Below are positions 16,003 to 23,958 of a stretch of DNA of 64,000 nucleotides, piece after piece. Under the pieces are notes generated by a model. That model saw only the letters and a program-made list of their open reading frames with translations, was not told where the DNA came from and searched no databases. Both the position numbers and the translations under genes were made by a program. Position 1 is the first letter of the stretch. The number at the start of each line of letters is the position of its first letter. The DNA is from DATHGT01 sp035317605 (GTDB taxonomy: Bacteria > Methylomirabilota > Methylomirabilia > Rokubacteriales > CSP1-6). The DNA lies in assembly GCA_035317605.1 (NCBI GenBank), contig DATHGT010000364.1:1-64000 (forward strand), given 5' to 3'.

Positions 16003-16893
16003 TCATCCGAGCGGACGTACCTCGATCTGACCACCGCGCACGCGAACCTCGAAGCACGTTTGCGGGAACGTGGACGGACCTTCGAGCACGCGGCCGTCCT
16101 CGAGCGCGAACAACGATCCGTGCCAGGGACAACGGATCGCGTCACCTTCCACGCTTCCCTCGGTCAGCGGGCCGCCGAGATGGGCGCAGCTCTCCGCGAG
16201 CCCGTGGATCCGGTCACCGCGGCGGACGAGCACGATCGGAACGCTACGGGCCTCGACCCGACGCGGCGCGCCTTGCTGGAGTTCGGTCTCGGCGAGGACG
16301 GCGACGAAATCCGTCCACTCCGGGCGCGGCGCGTGATCGACGCCAATGCGCTTCTTGTAGACGAGTGTGCCGCCGAAGTAGGCGGCGCCCGTCGCGACGA
16401 GCAGCCCGACCGCGGAGACCGCGCGCCCGGCGTCGCGGGAGCCGGATCGACGGAGGACGAACGACGTCACGTAGAGCGCCAGCGCGGCCGTGTTGAGCAT
16501 CGCGTGGCCGAGCCCGACCCGACGATCGCCGCCCGTCGTGTGATGCCAGTCGGTGAGACCGGTCACGGCCGCCCCGACCGCTCCGGCGATGCCGACCCCG
16601 ATCGCCGCGTCGGCCGCGCGCGCCATGCCCTTGTCCCTGTCGCCCGCGGCGTCGAGGACCAGCGCGGTCGTCCACGCGCCGAGCGGGATGTCGGTGAGGG
16701 CGGGATGCAGAGGGTGGCCGAGCCATGTGCCGTGCAGGAAATCGCGCACGCGGCGACCGGCGTTGCCCCCGGCCTGGAACGCCGCCGCGACCGCCGACTG
16801 GAGCCGATCGCCGACCACGTCGAGCCAGTCCTGTCGCTCGATCGCCTCGACCGCGGCTTCACCGATCTGACGGATGTGCTTCGCGGGGATCAT
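16003..16893 (-). CDS. DUF2231-Rieske fusion protein
   Basis: A 296-residue membrane protein with two parts. Residues 1-190 are a DUF2231-type domain with several hydrophobic helices and the signature GHPLHPALTDIPLGAW. Residues 195-296 are a Rieske ferredoxin-like domain with both cluster ligands pairs in CAHLGGPL and CPWHGSLF. The 2Fe-2S cluster would face the cytoplasm or periplasm next to the membrane part, as an electron carrier. It lies between the DoxX gene and the dioxygenase operon and could be an electron donor to the oxygenase, but no reductase is present in the window. The role is inference. Confidence 0.85.
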   Translation of the reverse strand: MIPAKHIRQIGEAAVEAIERQDWLDVVGDRLQSAVAAAFQAGGNAGRRVRDFLHGTWLGHPLHPALTDIPLGAWTTALVLDAAGDRDKGMARAADAAIGVGIAGAVGAAVTGLTDWHHTTGGDRRVGLGHAMLNTAALALYVTSFVLRRSGSRDAGRAVSAVGLLVATGAAYFGGTLVYKKRIGVDHAPRPEWTDFVAVLAETELQQGAPRRVEARSVPIVLVRRGDRIHGLAESCAHLGGPLTEGSVEGDAIRCPWHGSLFALEDGRVLEGPSTFPQTCFEVRVRGGQIEVRPLG

Positions 16894-16978
16894 CGTTGCT
16901 CTCCTGGGCCGATCGGTCTGGCCATCGTCCAGGAGTGCAACACGGATACCGCCGACTACGACGCTCGGACCGACCTCT

Positions 16979-18286
16979 TCAGCGTCGCTCGTCGTCCATG
17001 CACGCGGCCCAGCGCTGATAGAAGCCGCGCTGGTTTTGCTCGGCGATCCTGTCCGTCAACACGCCGGGGCTGTCGTAGGTGCCGTACTCCTGGCCGAGGC
17101 CCATCTGGTAGTTGTAGGGATAGCGACGCGCGATCACACCCTTGCTGGCCATGGTGGCGTAGTTCCAGTTCTCCATGTCGTCCTGCTCGGTCATCCCCGC
17201 GGGGCCGGAGTAACGCAGGAAATAGCGGCGCAAAACGTCTTTCACTTCAGCGGGGGCGTCGGCGTCGACCAGGAACCAGCGCCAGGCTTCGGTCTTGAGC
17301 GCGCCGCGCGGATGCCAGACGGCGATCGAGCGCGGCTGCCGGGCCAGGTACGCCATGTTCGGGAACACGTTGCCGACGAGGCCGAGCAGCCGCGCGCCCT
17401 TCCCCAGGCGTCGCTTTCGCTCCTCGTCGCAATATCTGAAGTACTCCTCGACGATCGGCGTGTTCTGGTAGCTCGACGTGTACGGCACGTCCTCGAGCTG
17501 GAGAAACGACGTCGCGCCGTGGCCCAGCTCGGGAAACGACGCGCCCAGCCGCTGGGCCGTCGCGCGCTCCGCGGTGTCACGGCGCTGACTGCCGCTGGGT
17601 CCGATCCCCACAAGGTCCACCGAGCGGTGGCTGATGTTGTGGTACGCGTCGCCCGCGAAGTTCTCGGCGGCGAACTTCCAGTTGCTGGGCATGATCCACT
17701 TCTGGACGCCGCCGAGCACCTCGGAGCCGCCCTCGCGCCCGTCGCGGGCGTCGAGCACGGTGTCGAGGTAGGTCTTCATGCCGCCGAGCGAGTCCAGGAA
17801 CGATGGGGCCGAGGCGTCCCAGTTGGCCCAGATCGTCCCCTTGTAGTTCACCCACTGCGGCACCTCGACCAGTCCCCATTCCGTCTTGTCGAGCCCTTCC
17901 TTGTAGGATTCCTTGAACAGCGGCACGCCGACCAGGCGCCCGTCGGTGGCGTAGCTCCAGCCGTGGTAGGGACAGGTGAAGACCACGGTGTTGCCCTCGT
18001 CGTACCGGCAGACCTTCATCCCGCGGTGACGGCAGGTGTTGAGGAACACGTGGACCTGCTGCCGCTGATCCCGCGTGAGGATGACCGACTCCTCGCCCAT
18101 GCAGGAGACGAAGTAATCGCCGGGGCGTGGGATCTGGCTCTCGTGGCCGACGAAGAGCCACGAGCGCGCGAAGATCCGCTCTTGCTCCTGGGCGTAGATC
18201 TCCTCGTTGACGAACAGCTCCCGGCTGACGACTCCGCGCTTCATGTCGACCAGCGTGCTCGCGTCCCATCTGCCGTTCGTGGCCAT
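16979..18286 (-). CDS. aromatic-ring-hydroxylating dioxygenase, alpha subunit
   Basis: A 435-residue Rieske non-haem iron oxygenase large subunit. The Rieske centre is formed by CRHRGMKVC and CPYHGWSY (near residues 85-110). The mononuclear iron site shows as ENFAGDAYHNISHRS near residues 205-220, with the two His and the bridging Asp. The C-terminal EQDDMENW motif is also typical. I prefer ATG 18286, which has GGAGG nine bases upstream, over an in-frame ATG at 18322. A beta subunit lies at 20180-20725, separated by a dihydrodiol dehydrogenase, two small genes and a pseudogene. It should dihydroxylate an aromatic ring, perhaps biphenyl- or phenylpropionate-like given the neighbouring dehydrogenase. 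Substrate is not proven. Confidence 0.93.
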   Translation of the reverse strand: MATNGRWDASTLVDMKRGVVSRELFVNEEIYAQEQERIFARSWLFVGHESQIPRPGDYFVSCMGEESVILTRDQRQQVHVFLNTCRHRGMKVCRYDEGNTVVFTCPYHGWSYATDGRLVGVPLFKESYKEGLDKTEWGLVEVPQWVNYKGTIWANWDASAPSFLDSLGGMKTYLDTVLDARDGREGGSEVLGGVQKWIMPSNWKFAAENFAGDAYHNISHRSVDLVGIGPSGSQRRDTAERATAQRLGASFPELGHGATSFLQLEDVPYTSSYQNTPIVEEYFRYCDEERKRRLGKGARLLGLVGNVFPNMAYLARQPRSIAVWHPRGALKTEAWRWFLVDADAPAEVKDVLRRYFLRYSGPAGMTEQDDMENWNYATMASKGVIARRYPYNYQMGLGQEYGTYDSPGVLTDRIAEQNQRGFYQRWAACMDDERR

Positions 18287-18310
18287 CGTCATGGTCCTCC
18301 GCGTCATTTC

Positions 18311-18389
18311 GAGGGGTGCCACGGCTTTGCCGGAGCGCTCCGAGCGTCCGGGGGGCTTGGGGGACCCGTGGCTAGGCTCCCCATCCCAT
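18311..18389 (-). repeat. GC-rich palindromic repeat, copy B
   Basis: Second copy of the repeat at 5260-5330, in the same orientation. It fills the gap between the dioxygenase alpha gene and the pseudogene. The core palindrome is CGGAGCGCTCCG, the paired variant of that in copy A. The rest is G-rich and less well matched. Confidence 0.6.
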
Positions 18390-18886
18390 CAAAAGAAAAT
18401 GCTGACGTTCTTCGCCAGCAGCACGTTTTGTCGAGGATGATCGTGCGGCGGGCGATCTTCCACGCGCCGGCCGACGCGGGTGCACTCCTGCCAGTTGTCC
18501 ATGTCGTCCTGCTCGAACGTGCCCGACGGGCTGAACCCGCGGACCCCGGCCAGCCGCGTCACTTCCTTGACCTCGGTAGTACGCCTCCTTGTGATAGGGC
18601 ACGCCGACCAGCCGGCCGTCGTTGCGATAGGTCCACCCGTGGTAGCTGCACGTGAAGCTGGCGGCGTTGCCGACGTCCGCGCGGCACAGCCGGTTGCCGC
18701 GATGACGGCAGACGTTGAGAAAGGCGCGAACCTTTCCCGCGGTGTCCCGCTTTCGTGACACAGGAACAGCCAGCAGCGCGCGAAGATCCGTTCCAGCTCC
18801 CCCTCGTAGATCTGGGGCTCGACGAAGATCCGCCGACTCACCAGACCCTGCTCGCTGTCCACGAGGCTCTCGATATAAATCGTCAT
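18389..18886 (-). pseudogene. collapsed dioxygenase: alpha-subunit pieces joined to a beta-subunit tail
   Basis: The remnant starts at ATG 18886 like a Rieske alpha subunit (MTIYIESLVDSEQGLVSRRI, then ERIFARCWLFLCHES). After a frame change it continues with a Rieske centre (CRHRGNRLC and CSYHGWTY) and stops matching at GVPYHKEAYY. The whole catalytic iron domain is missing. In another frame there is an alpha C-terminal piece, GTFEQDDMDNW, followed at once by the last residues of a beta subunit, WKIARRTIILD, then a one-base loss and QNVLLAKNVSIFF. That tail matches the intact beta subunit end (WKISRRKIILDQNVLLTK). So an alpha-beta gene pair has lost about two kilobases in several deletions. 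It lies between the intact alpha gene and the dihydrodiol dehydrogenase gene. Confidence 0.88.
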
Positions 18887-18888
18887 GA

Positions 18889-19689
18889 TCACCTCGTCAG
18901 GCGTGAACGGCGGAGGCCGGCTCCGGCGTCCACGACGATGATCTCGCCCGTGATCGCTCTCGCGCTCGTGCGCGAGGCCAGCAGGACGTAGGCGCCGGTC
19001 AGATCGCTGGGCTGCAGGAGCAGCTCCAGCGGATTGCCCGCGCGCAGCCGCTCTTCGACGTCGGGAGCGCTCCAGTGGGTGCGCTGATCCTGGCCGAGGG
19101 CGGCGAGCCCACGCAGATCCGTGATCGTCCCGCCCGGCGCCACGCCGTTGACACGAACGCGCGGCCCCAGTTCCACCGCAAGCTGCCGGATCAAGCCGAC
19201 CACGGCATGCTTCGACGCCGTGTAGATGGCGCCGCCTCCGCCGGAGTTGAAGCCGGCCACCGACGCCGTGAAGATGACGCAGCCTTCCGCCTTCGCCAGC
19301 TCGGGCAACGCGGCCTTGGCGCCGAGCAGGTAACCCTTGACGTTGACCGCGAACATCTCGTCGAAGGCCTCGGCCAGTCGCTCCTCCGGGAAGTCGGCGA
19401 AGGACCGGAAGTTGTCGAACACTCCGGCGTTGCCGACGAAGACATCCAGACGACCGAAGGCCCGGACGGTCTCGGCGACGGCGCGGGCGTTGTCTTCTCG
19501 CCGCGTCACGTCGCCCGAAACCGCCACCACCGCGTCGCCGAAATCGGCCCGGAGCTGGGCCGCCCGTTCGGGCACCCGATCCAGCACTCCGACGCGGGCG
19601 CCCTCTTCGATGAACCTCGTCACGATGGCCCGGCCGATGCCCGACCCGCCACCGGTGACCAGCGCCACGTTGCCGTCGAGCCAACCCAT
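18889..19689 (-). CDS. cis-dihydrodiol dehydrogenase-like SDR (BphB/HcaB type)
   Basis: A 266-residue SDR with TGGGSGIGR at residues 12-20 and YTASK at the active site. The segment around it, SKHAVVGLIRQLAVELGP and VRVNGVAPGGT.TDLRG, is very characteristic of cis-dihydrodiol dehydrogenases such as BphB and HcaB, which re-aromatise the product of ring dioxygenases with NAD. It lies in the dioxygenase operon, three bases after a 68-residue gene and before the pseudogene. The fit of family and context makes this function likely, although the ring substrate is unknown. Confidence 0.88.
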   Translation of the reverse strand: MGWLDGNVALVTGGGSGIGRAIVTRFIEEGARVGVLDRVPERAAQLRADFGDAVVAVSGDVTRREDNARAVAETVRAFGRLDVFVGNAGVFDNFRSFADFPEERLAEAFDEMFAVNVKGYLLGAKAALPELAKAEGCVIFTASVAGFNSGGGGAIYTASKHAVVGLIRQLAVELGPRVRVNGVAPGGTITDLRGLAALGQDQRTHWSAPDVEERLRAGNPLELLLQPSDLTGAYVLLASRTSARAITGEIIVVDAGAGLRRSRLTR

Positions 19690-19692
19690 CGT

Positions 19693-19899
19693 TCAGGACC
19701 TCACCCACCGACATTCGGGCCAGTGACCGTGCGCTCCCTCGTCCGGACAGGTGCAGCGACCGTCCGCGCGCTTTCGATATCCGAGCGATTCGAGAAGGCC
19801 GAAGAACCCATGGTCGAAGGAGTCGCCGGCGTCGATCGAATCGACGCCGCACTGAAAGGCTTGCCGCAGCTCCTCGCGAGTCGGGGTCGACGCGTCCAT
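19693..19899 (-). CDS. small protein with a C-terminal Cys/His cluster (68 aa), unknown
   Basis: A 68-residue acidic protein. The C-terminal half has CTCPDEGAHGHWPEC, that is, three Cys and two His within fifteen residues, which could bind zinc or a small metal centre. The N-terminal half looks helical. It lies tightly between two operon genes and in the same orientation, which supports it as real. I do not recognise the family. A role as an accessory to the dioxygenase is inference from position. Confidence 0.6.
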   Translation of the reverse strand: MDASTPTREELRQAFQCGVDSIDAGDSFDHGFFGLLESLGYRKRADGRCTCPDEGAHGHWPECRWVRS

Positions 19900-19921
19900 G
19901 GGCTCCGTGCACGCGACGGCG

Positions 19922-20119
19922 CTAGGGCGCCCCGCTGATCTCCACGACGTCCTGGGCGAAGATCATCTCCTCGGTCCCCACCCGCGAGGCGTCGGGTGGC
20001 GAGGAGAGATACCGCGCGAACACCCAGATGCCGTCCTTCGGGTTCGTCACCACCTCCACGGTGGAGCCGTCGGCCAGCACCACTCGCGTCCCCGGCTCCA
20101 GCAGTCGCACGTTGATCAT
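19922..20119 (-). CDS. small conserved-looking protein (65 aa), unknown
   Basis: A 65-residue protein starting MINVRLLEPGTRVVLADGST, with alternating hydrophobic residues that suggest a small beta-barrel, like a KOW/SH3-type fold. It lies 60 bases after the beta-subunit gene and 22 bases before the 68-residue gene, in the same operon. The name is unknown to me. Its location beside the dioxygenase subunits hints at an accessory function. Confidence 0.6.
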   Translation of the reverse strand: MINVRLLEPGTRVVLADGSTVEVVTNPKDGIWVFARYLSSPPDASRVGTEEMIFAQDVVEISGAP

Positions 20120-20179
20120 GTCATGAAGGCCTCGAACCCCAGGGCCTGCTCGTCGCGATCGCCATGGCTACCCTCGGCG

Positions 20180-20725
20180 TCAGAAGAAAAAAGTCAGGTT
20201 CTTGGTCAGCAGCACGTTCTGATCGAGGATGATCTTCCTCCGGCTGATCTTCCAGCCTCCATCGACCCGACGGAGCGTGTCTTCGCGCTTGCCGACGAGA
20301 ATGTCGGTCTCGGTTTCCACCCGGTTGCGATAGACGAGAAAGCGGCTCTTGACGGTGACGTGCGCGGGATCCAGCGTCGACGGCTCCGCGCTCAGGAGCT
20401 GGACGTTCGAGACCATGTGACAGAGACGGGACAGCGGCTCCTCGGCCCAGTGCACGCCGGTCAGGATCTGCTGCACGCGCCGGGTGAGCGTGTCCTTGCC
20501 CTCGTCGAACCAGTTGACGTCCTGGCCCTCGCGGGTGAACTCGCGCTCGAGCTCGCCGAGCTTGACGTTGCGGCGGATCGGCATCCAGTAGCGGACGTCG
20601 TCGGCCAGCAGGTCCAGCCAGGCCTCGTAGCGCCGCTCGTCGAGCACCTCCGCCTCGTGATAGAGGAAGTTCGCCACGTCCCGCTCGAGGAGCAGCTGCG
20701 CCATCGCTTCACGCTGGTCGGCCAT
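20180..20725 (-). CDS. aromatic-ring-hydroxylating dioxygenase, beta subunit
   Basis: A 181-residue beta (small) subunit of a Rieske dioxygenase, of the NTF2-like SnoaL fold. The typical features are FLYHEAEVLDERRYEAWLDL, the YWMPIRRN strand, SRLCHMVSNVQ and the C-terminal WKISRRKIILDQNVLLTK. It builds alpha3-beta3 hexamers with the large subunit. I place the start at ATG 20725; a much longer open frame continues upstream through another gene and is rejected. The gene lies five bases after the NAD-dependent reductase gene. Its tail is the template for identifying the beta remnant in the nearby pseudogene. Confidence 0.92.
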   Translation of the reverse strand: MADQREAMAQLLLERDVANFLYHEAEVLDERRYEAWLDLLADDVRYWMPIRRNVKLGELEREFTREGQDVNWFDEGKDTLTRRVQQILTGVHWAEEPLSRLCHMVSNVQLLSAEPSTLDPAHVTVKSRFLVYRNRVETETDILVGKREDTLRRVDGGWKISRRKIILDQNVLLTKNLTFFF

Positions 20726-20730
20726 CGTCG

Positions 20731-21654
20731 CTATCCTCGCCTCGGATCCTTGTCCTCGTAACGGGGTGCGTCGCCGCCGCCCGACGCGCGCAGCTCCACG
20801 CCGGCCATCGCTTCCAGGATCCTGGCGACGACGGGGAAGCCGAGCTGTCCCCAGCCCTGAGCCTGGGCGCGTTGGTACACGTCGTCGGCGATCACGCCCA
20901 TGTGCGCGGGGGCGCCGACGTCGCGGGCGAGCTGACAGGCCAGGTGCACGTCCTTGGCGACGATGTCGAGCGTCCCGCCCGCCCTGAACGTTCCATCGAG
21001 GACCGATCGCGGGATGTTGTCGAAGGTCCGGCTCGCCCCCGCGCTGACGGGGACGATCTGGGCCAGCACACCGAGGTCGATGCCGGCCCGGGCGCCGATC
21101 AACAGGCCCTCGAGCGAGGTGATGAAATTCGCGTAGCCGAGGTACTGCGTGACCAGCTTGGCGACGCAGCCGGCGCCGGTCTCTCCCACGTGGAAGATGT
21201 TCCGGCCCATGCACTCGAGCAGCGGACGGTACGTGTTGAAGGTCGCGGCGTCGCCGCCGACCATGATCGTCATGGCCGGCGGCCGGCCACTCACGGGCGC
21301 GTCCAGCATCGCGACCCCGCGCGCCCGGCACGCCTCGGCGATCCGACGAACGACGTTGGGCGCGTTGGTGGTCAGATCGACGTAACCGCCGCCGGGCCCG
21401 AGGCCGGCGAGGATCCCGCGGGAGGGATCCAGCACCGCATGCTCGACTTCGGCGGGACCGGGGAGCGACGTGAACACGACCTCGCTGCCTTCGGCGGCGG
21501 CGCGCGGGCTCTCCGCCCAGCGCGCGCCCAGATCGCACAGATTCGTCGTGGCCTCACGCCGGAGGTCGTGGACTGCCGCCTGGTGGCCAGCCTCCAGGAG
21601 ACAGCGGACCATCGGATTGCCCATCGTGCCGGTGCCGACGAACCCGATCTTCAT
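20731..21654 (-). CDS. NAD(P)-dependent oxidoreductase, 3-hydroxyisobutyrate dehydrogenase family
   Basis: A 307-residue beta-hydroxyacid dehydrogenase family enzyme. The nucleotide-binding motif GFVGTGTMG starts at residue 4, the substrate-site motif DAPVSGRPP lies near residue 119, and the catalytic Lys is in AGCVAKLVTQYL near residue 167. Family enzymes oxidise small beta-hydroxy acids or reduce tartronate-type semialdehydes. It is the second gene of the dioxygenase operon, between an SDR and the beta subunit, and probably acts on a downstream fragment of the aromatic catabolite. Confidence 0.88.
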   Translation of the reverse strand: MKIGFVGTGTMGNPMVRCLLEAGHQAAVHDLRREATTNLCDLGARWAESPRAAAEGSEVVFTSLPGPAEVEHAVLDPSRGILAGLGPGGGYVDLTTNAPNVVRRIAEACRARGVAMLDAPVSGRPPAMTIMVGGDAATFNTYRPLLECMGRNIFHVGETGAGCVAKLVTQYLGYANFITSLEGLLIGARAGIDLGVLAQIVPVSAGASRTFDNIPRSVLDGTFRAGGTLDIVAKDVHLACQLARDVGAPAHMGVIADDVYQRAQAQGWGQLGFPVVARILEAMAGVELRASGGGDAPRYEDKDPRRG

Positions 21655-21664
21655 GAGTTCGCTC

Positions 21665-22504
21665 TCAGTGCATCACGGTGCCGCCGTCGACGTTCCACGC
21701 TTGCCCGGTGATGTGGTCGCTCTGCTCGGAGGCGAGAAACAGCGCGAGCCGCGCGATGTCGTCGGGGCGCGCGATGCGGCCGGAGGGCGGAAGGGTGAGG
21801 ACCGGAGCGTTGGGATCGCGCTCGGTCAGCGCGCGCTCGCGCCGGGAGGTCGATTCGCGCCGGCTCGTGTCCACGCTGCCGGGGCAGATCGCGTTCACCG
21901 TGATGCCGTGTCCCCCAAGCTCCTGGGCCATGGCCTGCGTGAGACCGATCACCCCGAACTTCGAGGCCGTGTACGCCCCGCGGCGGGACGTGCCGCGCTT
22001 GCCCGACACCGACGCCATGTTGATGATCCGCCCGCCCCCGCGCGACAGCATGTGCGGGATGACGGCGCGGCTCACCAGGAACGTGCCCTTGAGGTTGACG
22101 TCGATGACGAGGTCCCAGGCCTCCTCCGGCACTTCCCAGAGAAGACGACGGTCGGCCCCGTGGGGGGCGGCGGCGTTGTTGACGAGCACGTCGATGCGGC
22201 CGAAGCCCGCGAGCGCCTCCTTGATGAAGCGCTCCGCGTCGGCGGCGCGGCTCACGTCGCCGACCAGCGTGAGGACGCGACGCCCCAGCGCCTCGATCTC
22301 GCCGGCCAGGCTCTCGAGGCCCTTCCAGGCCAGCCGGATCTCCTCGAGCCCTTCTTCGTTTTCGTTTCGGGTCCCGCCGGGCGCCACGTCCGTCACCACG
22401 AGGTCGGCTCCCGATCGCGCGAACGCCATCGAGATCGCGCGCCCCATCCCACGCGCCCGCGCACATCCAGTGACCAGCACGACCTTGCCGTCGAATTCGC
22501 TCAC
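21665..22504 (-). CDS. SDR-family oxidoreductase
   Basis: A 279-residue SDR. The cofactor motif is the variant TGCARARGMGRA, followed by a NNAA segment and the active-site pair SVSGKRG and YTASK. The end is typical (ITGQAWNVDGGTVMH). I prefer GTG 22504, which has GGGAGG about nine bases upstream, to ATG 22546, which has no binding site. It is the first gene of the dioxygenase operon and faces away from the nitroreductase gene, so the 119 bases between them should hold two divergent promoters. Substrate unknown. Confidence 0.88.
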   Translation of the reverse strand: MSEFDGKVVLVTGCARARGMGRAISMAFARSGADLVVTDVAPGGTRNENEEGLEEIRLAWKGLESLAGEIEALGRRVLTLVGDVSRAADAERFIKEALAGFGRIDVLVNNAAAPHGADRRLLWEVPEEAWDLVIDVNLKGTFLVSRAVIPHMLSRGGGRIINMASVSGKRGTSRRGAYTASKFGVIGLTQAMAQELGGHGITVNAICPGSVDTSRRESTSRRERALTERDPNAPVLTLPPSGRIARPDDIARLALFLASEQSDHITGQAWNVDGGTVMH

Positions 22505-22623
22505 CGGAGGCCCCTCCCTCGCGCGAACGACTTGCGTGGGCTGCATTGTACCGGAGGGCGTGCGATCCTACCCCGGCGTCGCCGGAGCCTCGGGCGGCGC
22601 AACACATCGTGAAGGGGGATCGC

Positions 22624-23220
22624 GTGGGCGACAAGGTCGATCAGCATTGTCTCGACACCCTGCTCCTGAAGGCGCGCACTCAGAACGGCTGGCTCGACCG
22701 GCCGGTCACCGACGAGCAGCTCCGCCAGATCTACGGCGTCATGAAGCACGGTCCCACGAGCGCCAACACGTGCCCGGCGCGCATCTTGTTCTTGCGCACC
22801 CCGGAAGCCAAAGCGCGTCTGCTCCCGGCCCTGTCCCCCGGCAACGTCGACAAGACGAAGGCCGCGCCGGTCACCGCGATCATCGGCTACGACACGCGCT
22901 TCTTCGAGTTCATGCCCACCAAGCTCTTCGCCCACCGCCCGGAGATGGCCGACAACTACGCCAAGAACCCGGCGCTCGCCGAGATCACGGCGTTCCGCAA
23001 CGGCACGCTGCAGGGTGCGTATTTCATGCTCGCCGCGCGCGCCATCGGCCTCGACGTCGGCGGCATGTCGGGCTTCGACAATGCCAAGGTCGATCGCGAG
23101 TTCTTCCCCGACGGTCGCGTGAAGTCGAACTTCCTCTGCAACCTCGGCTATGGGGACGCGACGAAGGTCATGCAGAAGCTGCCGCGGCTCGATTTCGAGG
23201 AGGCCTGCCGGCTGCTCTGA
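22624..23220 (+). CDS. nitroreductase family protein, malonic semialdehyde reductase (RutE)-like
   Basis: A 198-residue flavin enzyme of the nitroreductase fold in the RutE/HadB-like group. The segment YGVMKHGPTSANTCPARILF near residue 40 and the C-terminal NFLCNLGYGD segment are typical of that group. GTG 22624 follows an AAGGGGG ribosome binding site and gives the normal length for RutE; an in-frame ATG at 22546 would add 26 unlikely residues. RutE reduces malonic semialdehyde to 3-hydroxypropionate in pyrimidine breakdown, but no other rut genes are here. It could detoxify an aldehyde made by the neighbouring dioxygenase operon. Confidence 0.87.
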   Translation: MGDKVDQHCLDTLLLKARTQNGWLDRPVTDEQLRQIYGVMKHGPTSANTCPARILFLRTPEAKARLLPALSPGNVDKTKAAPVTAIIGYDTRFFEFMPTKLFAHRPEMADNYAKNPALAEITAFRNGTLQGAYFMLAARAIGLDVGGMSGFDNAKVDREFFPDGRVKSNFLCNLGYGDATKVMQKLPRLDFEEACRLL

Positions 23221-23308
23221 GGGTTGCGGCGGGAGGGGGTAAGGCGGGGTGCTTCGAAGCGGTTGCCGGCGATTCGTGCGCGCCGACAGGTGACGCGGCG
23301 ACGTCAGC

Positions 23309-23728
23309 TCAGGGCTTTTCGGCGTCGCGCATTTCCGCCTCGATGGAGTACGCGCGGAAGATCAGACCCAGGGCGACGACGCCGGTGATGGTGCTCGCCA
23401 CACAGCCGATCTCGAAGATCCAGGGAAAGCTCGCGCCGTATCGAACCAGGGCGGCCATCCCCGCAAAGGCCAAGGCCAGGATCAGCAGGGCGACGCCGCG
23501 CAATCGAAAGCTGACCGTGCGCATCTTGAAGAGGTTGAGGAGATCGCGGTTCGACCGCGCCGCGCCGATTCTCGCCATCCGGTCGGTCTGTCGCTTCTGG
23601 CTCCGCTGAGCGAGCCAGCCGACGAGGGCGCCCGTGCCCCGATCGAGCCAGCGGACGATGTAGACCGCGACGATGCTGACGAGGACGCCAGCCAGGACAA
23701 CGACCACCCAAGTGTCAGGCGATTTCAT
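23309..23728 (-). CDS. hypothetical membrane protein (139 aa)
   Basis: A 139-residue protein with a first membrane helix (VVVVLAGVLVSIVAVYIV), a basic cytoplasmic stretch of about 45 residues (QKRQTDRMARIGAARSNRD), and two or three further helices towards the C-terminus, ending with a short acidic tail. I do not recognise the family. It stands alone between the nitroreductase and the polysaccharide export block, so context gives little. Confidence 0.65.
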   Translation of the reverse strand: MKSPDTWVVVVLAGVLVSIVAVYIVRWLDRGTGALVGWLAQRSQKRQTDRMARIGAARSNRDLLNLFKMRTVSFRLRGVALLILALAFAGMAALVRYGASFPWIFEIGCVASTITGVVALGLIFRAYSIEAEMRDAEKP

Positions 23729-23958
23729 GACACCGATTTACCATGACCTGAATAATGGCACATGCTGGCGACGCTCGGCTCGCCCGCGCGATCACCACGC
23801 TCGGTGGCGTGCGCTTCGCCGCCGGAAGAGATCCGAGCGGCACTGGTGTCGGCTGACCGGGTCAACGAGCGTGACCTGAGGGGCTCGGCGCTAGGCCGTC
23901 GCCCGAGGCCGCTCTGTCTGGCTGCGCGTGGTCCGCCGGGGCGTTTCGACGGTCCTGA

